From: Streptomyces sp. YIM 121038
GTDB taxonomy: Bacteria > Actinomycetota > Actinomycetes > Streptomycetales > Streptomycetaceae
Assembly: GCF_006088715.1 (NCBI RefSeq)
Contig: NZ_CP030771.1
Coordinates: 8,182,001-8,246,000, forward strand
DNA length: 64,000 nucleotides
Direction: 5' to 3'
The position numbers and the translations under genes are program-made. The notes below the pieces were generated by a model. That model made no database searches. It was not told the DNA's origin and worked only from the letters and a program-made list of their open reading frames with translations. Each line of letters begins with the position of its first letter. Position 1 is the stretch's first letter. Shown in pieces: positions 1 to 8,406 of the stretch.

Positions 1-276
1 GCCTACCACGTCTCGGGCACGGGCGGCACGGCGCTCCACGACTCCGAATGGCCCCAGGAGATCAAGGTGTTCGGCGGCGACGCCGCGGCCTTCGGCGCGC
101 ACGGCGATTCCCCGTTCCTCGCCGAGATCCGCGAGTTCTCCCAGGCGTTCCTGGGCGGCCCCGAGCCCCGCCTCGGCCCCGGGGACGCGCTGGCCGCCGT
201 CCGCGTCACCCAGGCCGCCGCCGAATCCGCCTTCACGGGCCGGGCCGTGGACCTGCCCGTGAAAGAGGCCGCATGA
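1..276 (+). CDS. Gfo/Idh/MocA-family oxidoreductase, C-terminal fragment (RifS/RifT-like)
   Basis: The 5' end lies outside the window; 91 C-terminal residues are visible, ending at TGA 274-276. The end of the chain (GPGDALAAVRVTQAAAESA then TGRAVDLP) is the typical closing segment of Gfo/Idh/MocA NAD(P)-dependent oxidoreductases, where a last helix carrying an AAxxSAxTG-like stretch is followed by a short strand. The next gene belongs to the same family and ends the same way, so the two form a tandem pair. Rifamycin clusters carry a comparable pair (RifS and RifT) near rifA, linked to oxidation at C-8 of the naphthalene core; that parallel is recalled knowledge and the assignment here is inference. 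AHBA-pathway oxidoreductase RifL is in the same superfamily and is an alternative. The stop overlaps an ATG (ATGA at 273-276), suggesting translational coupling to the next gene. Confidence 0.72.
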   Translation, partial: AYHVSGTGGTALHDSEWPQEIKVFGGDAAAFGAHGDSPFLAEIREFSQAFLGGPEPRLGPGDALAAVRVTQAAAESAFTGRAVDLPVKEAA

Positions 277-299
277 AGCGCGAAGGAGGCCGCATGAAG
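261..299 (+). repeat. 21-bp tandem duplication of a ribosome-binding site plus start codon
   Basis: GAAAGAGGCCGCATGAAG (261-278) is repeated as GAAGGAGGCCGCATGAAG (282-299), 17 of 18 positions matching at a period of 21 bp, which is in frame. Each copy carries a purine-rich ribosome-binding site 4 nt before an ATG. The next gene therefore has two candidate starts: ATG 273, overlapping the upstream stop, and ATG 294, with the stronger GGAGG. Confidence 0.85.
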
Positions 300-1286
300 G
301 TCGCCGTCCTGTCGTTCGCCCACGAGCGCGCCGCGACGTACGCCCGGCTGCTGCGCGCGACCCCCGGCGTCGACCTGCTCGTCGCGGACCCCGAAGGGCC
401 GCCGGACGACCCGGCCCGGGGCCCGGCCGCCGCCCGGCGGCTCGACGCGGCGTACGCGGGCAGCTGGGACAAGGCCTTCGCCTTGCGCCCCGACGCCGTG
501 GTCGTCACGAGCGAGGTCGCCCGCCGCCGGGAACTGGTCGAGCGGGCCGCCGAGATCGGCGCCCACGTCCTGTGCGAACAGCCCCTGGCGGCCACCGACG
601 CCGACGCCGACGCCATGGCGCGCGCCTGCGCGGACGCCGGGGTGCGCCTCGCCGTCGCCGCACCGGCCTGCTGCGGCCCGGCGTTCGCCGCCGTGCGCCG
701 ACAGCTAGCCGACGGCGCGGCCGTCGGAGCGCTCACCACCGTCCACGGGGCGTACCACGGCCCCGCCGCACAGGAGGCGGGCGGCGCCCTGCGCACCCAC
801 GCGGCCGTCCTGCTCGACCTCGTGGACACGGTGCTCGACGGCATCCCCGCGACGCAGGTCTACGCCCAGTCGAACAGCGTCCTCAGCGGCGACCCGGACG
901 TCGAGAGCGCGGCCCTGCTCACCGTGCGCTACGCGGACGGGACGGTCGCGGCCCTCGACGGCAGCTGGAGCCCGCCGGCGGACCCGGCGGGCGCCGGGCC
1001 CACGCTGACCTTCGTCGGCGAACGGGGCAGCGTCGAGTTCACCGCCCGCCCGAAGCTGCTCGGCGGGTTCGACTCCGCCACGGGCCGCGAACGGTGGACC
1101 ACGGGCGGGGCCGACCCCTGCGCGGCCGTGCTCGACGCCTTCGTCGCCTCGCTCGGCACGGGCCACTGGGCCGGTCCCGACGGCGCGACCGGCGTGCGTA
1201 CCCTGCGGGTGATCCGGGCAGCCTACGAGTCGGCGCGCACGGGCCGGCCCGTCGACGTGGCCGTCCCCGAGCCCGCCCGGCCGTAG
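294..1286 (+). CDS. Gfo/Idh/MocA-family oxidoreductase (RifT/RifS-like)
   Basis: About 330 residues, close to the family norm. The N-terminal Rossmann-type half begins at once with MKVAVLSFAHERAATYARLL; the family's GxGxxG loop is replaced by SFAHERA, as I recall for a subgroup of the family. The usual E-K-P motif reads EQP (in CEQPLA), so the conserved lysine is missing. The C-terminal half (THAAVLLDLVDTVLDG, then a beta-sheet segment) and the end (ESARTGRPVDV) match the upstream gene. Start 294 is chosen for its GGAGG site and because the first strand then begins at residue 2; ATG 273 would add seven residues. As a pair with the upstream gene it probably acts on the ansamycin intermediate, for example an alcohol/ketone conversion needed before naphthalene ring formation, as suggested for RifS/RifT. 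The altered motifs could mean one partner of a hetero-oligomer is non-catalytic. Confidence 0.75.
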   Translation: MKVAVLSFAHERAATYARLLRATPGVDLLVADPEGPPDDPARGPAAARRLDAAYAGSWDKAFALRPDAVVVTSEVARRRELVERAAEIGAHVLCEQPLAATDADADAMARACADAGVRLAVAAPACCGPAFAAVRRQLADGAAVGALTTVHGAYHGPAAQEAGGALRTHAAVLLDLVDTVLDGIPATQVYAQSNSVLSGDPDVESAALLTVRYADGTVAALDGSWSPPADPAGAGPTLTFVGERGSVEFTARPKLLGGFDSATGRERWTTGGADPCAAVLDAFVASLGTGHWAGPDGATGVRTLRVIRAAYESARTGRPVDVAVPEPARP

Positions 1287-1311
1287 CGGACCCGCTCGGT
1301 ACCTTCAACCT

Positions 1312-1355
1312 CGGCGAAGGGGTGAGGGGCGCACACGCCCCGCACCCCTTCGCCG
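1312..1355 (+). terminator. Strong intercistronic hairpin (terminator, attenuator or RNA-processing site)
   Basis: Arms 1312-1331 and 1336-1355 pair over 20 positions with a single A-G mismatch (1325/1342) and a 4-nt CACA loop. It lies 26 nt after the oxidoreductase stop and 16 nt before the next start. There is no T-tract, as is common for actinobacterial stem-loop terminators. Because the genes on both sides run the same way, it may reduce read-through or protect upstream mRNA instead of fully stopping transcription. Confidence 0.6.
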
Positions 1356-1371
1356 CGACAGGGAGACGCGC

Positions 1372-1935
1372 ATGACAAGGATCGGGATCATCCTCGGCAC
1401 CACCCGGCCCGGCCGCGTCGGACCCCAGGTCGCCCAGTGGGTCGAGAAGGCCGCCCGCACCCACGGCGAGGCGGACTTCGAACTCGTCGACCTCGCCGAC
1501 TACGACCTGCCGCTCTTCGACGAGCCGCGGTCCCCGCGCATGGGTGACTACGAGCACGCCCACACCCGCGCCTGGAGCAGCAAGATCGCCGAGCTCGACG
1601 GGTTCGTCTTCGTCACCCCCGAGTACAACTGGTCGATCCCGGCCGCGCTCAAGAACGCCATCGACTTCGTCTACAACGAGTGGAACGACAAGGCGGCCGG
1701 TTTCGTCGGCTACGGCGCGAGCGCCAACGGCGTCCGGGCCGTCGAGCACCTGCGCACCATCGCCGCGGCCGTCCAGCTCTCACCCGTGTACACGCAGGTC
1801 AACCTGTCGCTCCTGACCGACTTCGAGCAGTACGAGACCTTCACCCCCGCCGAACGCCACGACGCCGTGCTCCAGCGGATGCTCACCGAACTGATCACCC
1901 GGACCCATACGCTCGCGCCCCTTCGCCGGGCGTGA
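1372..1935 (+). CDS. NAD(P)H-dependent FMN reductase / flavodoxin-fold oxidoreductase
   Basis: 187 residues, the usual size for the NADPH-dependent FMN reductase family. The N-terminus IGIILGTTRPGRVGPQVAQW is the phosphate-binding loop for FMN, and FVTPEYNWSIPAALKNAIDF (about residues 82-101) is the second flavin-binding segment, TPEYN being the family hallmark. It is cytosolic with no signal peptide. Family members reduce free flavin or quinones. Here it could supply reduced FMN to a hydroxylase or reduce the quinone core of the ansamycin; this is inference from context. The ribosome-binding site GGGAG (1361-1365) sits 6 nt before the ATG. The following P450 starts 28 nt after the stop, consistent with co-transcription. 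Confidence 0.85.
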   Translation: MTRIGIILGTTRPGRVGPQVAQWVEKAARTHGEADFELVDLADYDLPLFDEPRSPRMGDYEHAHTRAWSSKIAELDGFVFVTPEYNWSIPAALKNAIDFVYNEWNDKAAGFVGYGASANGVRAVEHLRTIAAAVQLSPVYTQVNLSLLTDFEQYETFTPAERHDAVLQRMLTELITRTHTLAPLRRA

Positions 1936-1963
1936 ACCACCGCACGCGCAAGGAGGACCACCG

Positions 1964-3256
1964 ATGAGCACGCCGACCGCGGAGCCCGCCACCGAGCCCA
2001 CCCCGCCCGACGACAGCACCCCTTCCGTCTACCGCTTGCCCTTTCCGCCCGGCTTCACCGAACGCGGCAGCTGCCCCTTCGACCCGCCGCCCCTGCTCCG
2101 CGACCACCACGACCAGGGCGAGGTGCGGGAGATCGCCCTGACCGACGGCGGGACCGGCTGGCTCGTCACCGGGTACGAGGAGAGCCGCAAGCTGCTCACC
2201 GACCCCCGGCTCAGCTCCGACCGGCTGCGCAACCCGCTCGTCGTGAAGCTGCCGGAGGAGCTGCGCGCCCAGCTCATGGCCGACGAGGCGGTCGCGGGCA
2301 ACTTCATCGCCCTGGACCCGCCCGACCACACCCGCTACCGCAGGCTGCTGACCCGGGAGTTCACGCTGCGCCGGGTGCGCGGCCTCGAACCGCGCATCCT
2401 GGAGATCGTCACCGAGCGCATCGACGCGATGCTCGCCGGGGGGAACAGCGCCGACCTCGTGAAGGACTTCGCCCTCGCGGTGCCGTCCCTGGTGATCTGC
2501 GAACTGCTCGGAGTCGCCTACGAGGAGCGCGGGGAGTTCCAGGCCCGCACCGAGGAACTGCTCAACCTGGACATCCCGTTCGAGAAACAGCTCGCCGCCC
2601 TCGACGAACTGCGGAAGTTCATCCTCGGCCAGGTGCGCCGCAAGCGCGCGACCCCCACCGACGACATGCTGTCCGGGCTCATCCACTCCGACACCGAACC
2701 GGCACTCACCGACGAGGAAGTCGTCGGCATGGCCAACCTGCTGCTCGTCGGCGGCCACGAGACGACCGCGAACATGCTGTCCCTCGGCACCTTCGCCCTC
2801 CTCGAACACCCCGAACAGCTCAGGGCCCTGCGCGCGCACCCCGACCTCATGGACGGGGCCGTCGAGGAACTGCTGCGCTATCTGTCCATCGTCCACCACG
2901 GCCTGCTGCGCACCACCACCGAGGACGTCGAGGTGGGGGGCCGGACCATCCCGGCGGAATCCCTGGTCATCATCTCGGTGTCCGAGGCGAACCGGGACCC
3001 GCGCCACTACGACACCCCGGCCGCCCTCGACGTGAGCCGCCCGCGCCGCACCCATCTCGCCTTCGGCCACGGCATCCACCAGTGCATCGGCCAGCAGCTG
3101 GCCCGCAGCGAGATGACCATCGCCTTCCCCGAACTCCTGCGGCGCCTGCCCGGACTGCGCCTGGCCGTCCCGGCCCACGAGGTGCCGCTGCGCGAGAAGA
3201 TGGCCGTCTACGGCCTGCACAGCCTGCCCGTGACCTGGGACGCCCCCGGCGCGTAG
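1964..3256 (+). CDS. Cytochrome P450 A
   Basis: 430 residues with the complete signature of a soluble bacterial class I P450. The I-helix GGHETTA (residues 263-269) carries the acid-alcohol pair Glu266-Thr267. The K-helix E-x-x-R lies in VEELLRY, and the heme loop FGHGIHQCIG has the axial Cys at residue 374. The C-helix motif [17 protein letters not shown] is typical of CYP105/CYP107-like macrolide and ansamycin hydroxylases. An N-terminal Pro/Thr-rich extension of about 30 residues precedes the fold. AAGGAGG lies upstream of the ATG. It probably oxidises the ansa chain or naphthalene core after macrolactam formation, with ferredoxin and reductase encoded elsewhere. Position of oxidation cannot be read from the sequence. 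Confidence 0.93.
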   Translation: MSTPTAEPATEPTPPDDSTPSVYRLPFPPGFTERGSCPFDPPPLLRDHHDQGEVREIALTDGGTGWLVTGYEESRKLLTDPRLSSDRLRNPLVVKLPEELRAQLMADEAVAGNFIALDPPDHTRYRRLLTREFTLRRVRGLEPRILEIVTERIDAMLAGGNSADLVKDFALAVPSLVICELLGVAYEERGEFQARTEELLNLDIPFEKQLAALDELRKFILGQVRRKRATPTDDMLSGLIHSDTEPALTDEEVVGMANLLLVGGHETTANMLSLGTFALLEHPEQLRALRAHPDLMDGAVEELLRYLSIVHHGLLRTTTEDVEVGGRTIPAESLVIISVSEANRDPRHYDTPAALDVSRPRRTHLAFGHGIHQCIGQQLARSEMTIAFPELLRRLPGLRLAVPAHEVPLREKMAVYGLHSLPVTWDAPGA

Positions 3257-3326
3257 CCGCCCCCGAAAGGCTCGTAGCCGCCGTCGGAAAAGGGAGACCG
3301 GCCCGGCGCACGCACACGCCTCGAAA

Positions 3327-3348
3327 TACGGCATACGTAAATGCCGTA
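3327..3348. promoter_or_regulatory. Inverted repeat, possible operator
   Basis: TACGGCAT (3327-3334) and ATGCCGTA (3341-3348) are perfect inverted copies separated by 6 nt. The arm and spacer lengths suit a dimeric helix-turn-helix regulator, but no regulator is in the window to link it to. Confidence 0.4.
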
Positions 3349-3384
3349 CGGATACGCGCTATTCACCTGCGGAATTCCGCCGCC

Positions 3385-3424
3385 GCCGAGCGCGGCCGAA
3401 CGCGGCCGAGCGCAGCCGAATTCC
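3385..3424. repeat. Four 10-bp direct repeats (GCCGARCGCG-like)
   Basis: Units start at 3385, 3395, 3405 and 3415. The first three read GCCGAGCGCG, GCCGAACGCG and GCCGAGCGCA; the fourth begins GCCGAA and diverges. The 10-bp period places every copy on the same face of the helix. Confidence 0.6.
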
Positions 3425-3451
3425 AGCGCATTCCCGCGCGGCGGGGAAACT

Positions 3452-3466
3452 TACCAGGTTGAGGGG
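3452..3466 (+). promoter_or_regulatory. Shared upstream motif, copy 1 (TACCAGGTTGAGGGG)
   Basis: Starts 88 nt before the methyltransferase ATG. Copy 2 at 6984-6997 (TACCAGGTTGGGGG) matches 13 of 14 positions and also precedes a plus-strand tailoring gene. Two copies in the two main upstream gaps suggest a binding site for a shared activator. Confidence 0.4.
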
Positions 3467-3539
3467 TGCTCACTCGGGCCACCGCTGCCTCACCCTGGGA
3501 GACGTCACCAGCCCATCGTCGACCACAGGGACGGACCGG

Positions 3540-5476
<1,937 letters not shown>

Positions 5477-5480
5477 GCGG

Positions 5481-5513
5481 CTGCCGGAGCCCCGACCGCT
5501 GGGGCTCCGGCAG
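5481..5513. terminator. Bidirectional stem-loop terminator
   Basis: CTGCCGGAGCCCC (5481-5493) and its perfect complement GGGGCTCCGGCAG (5501-5513) form a 13-bp stem with a 7-nt loop. It lies in the 54-nt gap between convergent P450 B and the acyltransferase, so it can end transcripts from both sides. Confidence 0.85.
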
Positions 5514-5530
5514 TGTCGTGTCAGGGGCCG

Positions 5531-6766
5531 TCAGGACCGCGACGTCAGACGGCCGAGGCCCTCCCGCAGCAGCCCCAGGCGCTCGGGCAGCTCCGCGTCC
5601 CCCTCGGGCCACGCCAGGTCGACCCCTATGCGGCCGTCGAAGGTGGTGGCCACATAGCCGCCGATGGCCGCGAACTCGCCCGGGGCCACCTTCCGGCGCG
5701 AGGAGGAGTGGAAGTTGGCCAGGAGCAGCCCGTCCGGCGACCGCAGGGGCGGCACGACACCCCAGTTCGACACGCTGACCACGGCGGGAGCCGGACCCGA
5801 TGGCCGCGCCTTCGCGTGCGGCGCGGGCTGGGTGACCATGTCCAGGAGGCTGCGCTGGATGGACCCGTCGGCGAGGCCCGCCCGCAGCCGCTCGCCGAGG
5901 GCCCGGCCGAGGGCGACGGCACCGGGCCCGACGTCGTCGGCGGCCTTGAAGAGGCCGCCCCCGACGACGTTCGTCCCCTCGGTCGGGCCGACCGGGGGAT
6001 CGAGGCGGTTGCGCAGGTTCACCGTGTACCGGAACAGCAGCTCGGCCACCGGCAGGCCCCGGACCTCGGCCTCGACGAGCAGGACGGCCCCCGAGAGCAA
6101 GCCGTTGAGCGTCACCCCCTCGCGATGGCCGAGCTCCGCGAGCGCCTTCGTCTCGGCCGCGGTCAGGCGGTGCTGCACCACGTGCCGGACCATCGGCACC
6201 CGCGCGGACGCGGGCAGCTCCGTCACCGTCCTGAGCGGCGCCGCGTCCCCGGCGCCGGACGCGGCCCGGTGGATGCCGCGCTCGGCCAGCAGGTCTTCCA
6301 GGGACCGGGGGTACGGCCGGCGCGGCAGGTCCACGGGCACGCCCCGGACGACGTCGGTGTAGCAGGCCCACAGGGCCGCGAGCAGTTCGATGGAGTGGTG
6401 GGCGTCGGCGATGCTGTGGTGGGTCAGCAGCGTCACGCTCGCCTCGGCGCCGTCGCGCACCACGTTGAGCGCGCTCAGCATTCGGTACTCGTCCAGCTCC
6501 ACACCGGTCAGCGGGTGGCCGGGGTCCCCCGCGCAGATCTGGACCTCGGGCGGGACCCCGGACGCCACGAAGACGAGCCCGCCGTCGTCGGCTTCGAGCC
6601 GGGCGGCGAGCTGCGGATGCGCGCGGCACACCGCCGCGTAGGCGGCCCGCAGCGCGTCCGGATCCAGTGGGCCGACGGTACGCACCGTGTAGCCCACGTA
6701 CATCTCCACGTCGGCATAGATTTTCTCGGTGGGTGTCAGCGCACGCTGAATTGCGGCTGTCGTCAT
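5531..6766 (-). CDS. PapA/Rif20-like condensation-fold O-acyltransferase
   Basis: 411 residues, the size of a stand-alone PapA5-type acyltransferase. The catalytic motif is HHSIAD at residues 116-121 (HHxxxD, His117 as base), followed by Ala-His where the family usually has Gly. The N-terminal VRTVGPLDPDALRAAYAAVCRAHPQL is the standard opening of the condensation fold. The C-terminal half contains the second chloramphenicol-acetyltransferase-like lobe (VSVSNWGV, VDLAWPEG). Rif20 of the rifamycin cluster, a related protein, acetylates an ansa-chain hydroxyl; the same acetyl-CoA-dependent role is inferred here. It is the only minus-strand gene and so has its own promoter in the 6767-7178 gap. 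A GGAAAGG stretch about 10 nt upstream is a weak ribosome-binding site. Confidence 0.85.
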   Translation of the reverse strand: MTTAAIQRALTPTEKIYADVEMYVGYTVRTVGPLDPDALRAAYAAVCRAHPQLAARLEADDGGLVFVASGVPPEVQICAGDPGHPLTGVELDEYRMLSALNVVRDGAEASVTLLTHHSIADAHHSIELLAALWACYTDVVRGVPVDLPRRPYPRSLEDLLAERGIHRAASGAGDAAPLRTVTELPASARVPMVRHVVQHRLTAAETKALAELGHREGVTLNGLLSGAVLLVEAEVRGLPVAELLFRYTVNLRNRLDPPVGPTEGTNVVGGGLFKAADDVGPGAVALGRALGERLRAGLADGSIQRSLLDMVTQPAPHAKARPSGPAPAVVSVSNWGVVPPLRSPDGLLLANFHSSSRRKVAPGEFAAIGGYVATTFDGRIGVDLAWPEGDAELPERLGLLREGLGRLTSRS

Positions 6767-7178
6767 GAAGGAATGGCCTTTCCGCCGGCGCCCTGCGGAT
6801 CCGCAGCCCGGTCATTTTTGCCCACCCGGTACGGCAGGGCCATCACCAACGCGGGTAGTCCTGCCGGGAGTCCCACGCGTCGACGGCCGCCCCGCCGACC
6901 CCGCCACCGTCCGACCGCCGGGGGCGCTTTCGCGCACGCACGACAACGAGCGGCGGACCGGGCCGACTTCACCCCCGGGGCCCTACCAGGTTGGGGGATT
7001 CCGCGCGGTCACTCCTCGACTAGCCTGGCCACAGAGATTCAAGCAGCGTGCGCGTGGTGCGCATCCCGTGTTCGCGGATATTCCGCTGCTTGGTCCACGA
7101 CCCCGTGTTCGCGCCCGTCATACGAGCCTTTCGCGAGCCGCAGCGAATACAGGACATTACCCCGAGCGGGAGGATTCC
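6767..7178. promoter_or_regulatory. Divergent regulatory region between the acyltransferase and P450 C / PKS operon
   Basis: 412 nt without a supportable gene. It must contain the acyltransferase promoter and probably the main promoter for P450 C and the PKS genes, since all later gaps are under 80 nt. Visible elements are a 14-bp palindrome CTGCGGATCCGCAG (6793-6806), the shared motif TACCAGGTTGGGGG (6984-6997), and a 12-bp direct repeat CCCGTGTTCGCG at 7065-7076 and 7102-7113. No confident sigma-factor boxes were found. Confidence 0.6.
6984..6997 (+). promoter_or_regulatory. Shared upstream motif, copy 2 (TACCAGGTTGGGGG)
   Basis: Begins 195 nt before the P450 C ATG and matches copy 1 (3452) at 13 of 14 positions. 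It is a candidate activator site for the transcript carrying the PKS genes. Confidence 0.4.
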
Positions 7179-8372
7179 ATGAGCGACGCGATTTCCTATG
7201 AGGTGCCGTGGGAGCGGACCCATCGGTTCGATCCTCCCGCCGTGTTCGACGCGCTGCGCGCCGAGCGGCCGCTCGCCCGGATGACCTATCCCGACGGCCA
7301 CGAGGGCTGGCTCGCCACCGGGCACGACGTGGTGCGCAAGGTCCTCGGCGACCCGCGGTTCAGCCACAGCACGGAGATCGGGCACTTCCCGGTGACCCAC
7401 CAAGGGCAGCTGGTGCCCAACCACCCGAAGATACCCGGCATGTTCATCCACATGGACCCGCCCGACCACACGCGCTACCGGCGCCTGCTGACCGGGGAGT
7501 TCACCGTCCGCAGGGCGAGCCAGCTGACGGAGCGGGTGAAGGCGGTGGCCGCCGAGCAGGTCGCCGTCATGCGGGCGCACGGCGCGCCCGCCGACCTGGT
7601 GGAGACCTTCGCCAGGCCCCTGGTCCTGAGGGTGCTCGCCGAACTGGTCGGGCTGCCCTACGACGAACGCGAGCACTACGAGCACGCGCCGACGCTCCTG
7701 CACGACCCCGACGCGGATCCACAGGAGGTCGCCGCCGCCTTCGAGAAGGCGGGCTCCTTCTTCGTCGAGGTCATCGAGCGCAAGCGGAAGCAGCCCGGCG
7801 ACGACCTCCTCAGCCGTCTGACCGCCGACGGGGAACTGACGACGGAAGAGCTGTGCAACATCGTCGTGCTGCTGCTGTTCGCGGGGTACGAGACCACGGA
7901 AAGCGCCCTGTCCGTCGGTGTTTTCGCACTTCTCCACCACGCGGAACAACTGGCTAAGCTCCGCAGTGACCCGACGCGCATCGACGCCGCCGTCGAGGAA
8001 CTCCTGCGCTATCTCACCGTCAACCAGTACCACACCTACCGAACGGCCCTCGAAGACCTCGAACTGAACGGGGAGACGGTCAAGAAGGGCGACACCGTGA
8101 CGGTGTCCCTGCCCGCGGCCAACCGCGACCCCGCCAAATTCACCTGCCCCGAGAAACTGGACATCGGCCGCGACACCGCGGGCCATGTCGCCTTCGGTTA
8201 CGGAATCCACCAGTGCCTGGGCCAGAACCTGGCCCGCGTCGAACTGCGCGCCGGTCTCGCGGCCCTCCTCGGGGAGTTTCCCGGTCTGCGCCTCGCCGTC
8301 GCGACGGACGAGGTGCCGCTCCGGCTCAAGGGATCCGTCTTCGCCGTGAAGAGCCTTCCTGTCTCTTGGTGA
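7179..8372 (+). CDS. Cytochrome P450 C
   Basis: 397 residues with all P450 landmarks: C-helix [21 protein letters not shown]-helix AGYETTE with Glu238-Thr239, K-helix VEELLRY, and heme loop [10 protein letters not shown] with axial Cys346. GGGAGGA lies 4 nt before the ATG. The N-terminus is short and soluble. Its end is only 34 nt before the first PKS gene, so it heads the PKS transcript and is expressed with the assembly line. A late oxidation of the ansamycin is likely; which carbon cannot be assigned. It resembles P450 A and B in overall layout, suggesting a family expanded within the cluster. Confidence 0.93.
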   Translation: MSDAISYEVPWERTHRFDPPAVFDALRAERPLARMTYPDGHEGWLATGHDVVRKVLGDPRFSHSTEIGHFPVTHQGQLVPNHPKIPGMFIHMDPPDHTRYRRLLTGEFTVRRASQLTERVKAVAAEQVAVMRAHGAPADLVETFARPLVLRVLAELVGLPYDEREHYEHAPTLLHDPDADPQEVAAAFEKAGSFFVEVIERKRKQPGDDLLSRLTADGELTTEELCNIVVLLLFAGYETTESALSVGVFALLHHAEQLAKLRSDPTRIDAAVEELLRYLTVNQYHTYRTALEDLELNGETVKKGDTVTVSLPAANRDPAKFTCPEKLDIGRDTAGHVAFGYGIHQCLGQNLARVELRAGLAALLGEFPGLRLAVATDEVPLRLKGSVFAVKSLPVSW

Positions 8373-8373
8373 G

Positions 8374-8395
8374 CCTTTCTCCCTCTCCGAAAGGA
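8374..8395 (+). promoter_or_regulatory. Ribosome-binding site of the first PKS gene inside a small hairpin
   Basis: CCTTTC (8374-8379) can pair with GAAAGG (8389-8394), and the second arm contains the AAGGA site that serves GTG 8407 (11-nt spacing). The hairpin begins 1 nt after the P450 C stop codon, so ribosomes finishing P450 C would open it. Confidence 0.4.
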
Positions 8396-8406
8396 ACCGC
8401 GGCATC

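Larger units (their letters stand above)
3257..3539 (+). promoter_or_regulatory. Intergenic regulatory region upstream of the methyltransferase-P450 B pair
   Basis: 283 nt without a supportable gene. It holds, in order: an 8-bp inverted repeat (3327-3348), a 12-bp palindrome GCGGAATTCCGC (3369-3380), four 10-bp direct repeats (3385-3424), and the motif TACCAGGTTGAGGGG (3452-3466), which recurs upstream of P450 C. No convincing -10/-35 pair stands out. It likely contains the promoter for 3540-5476. Confidence 0.5.

Noticed and set aside
48..293. Upstream extension of the second oxidoreductase to position 48
   Set aside because: It runs in another frame through the end of the preceding oxidoreductase and is Arg/Pro-rich.
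3385..3424. 10-bp repeats as replication iterons or a CRISPR array
   Set aside because: Units are too short and few, there are no spacers, and no rep or cas genes are nearby.
6991..7026. TTGGGG ... TAGCCT as a sigma-70-type promoter
   Set aside because: The spacing is 24 nt, too long for -35/-10 boxes, and the -10 match is weak.
6765..7178. Upstream extension of P450 C into the divergent gap
   Set aside because: No P450-like sequence there, and GGGAGGA plus ATG 7179 give the expected start.
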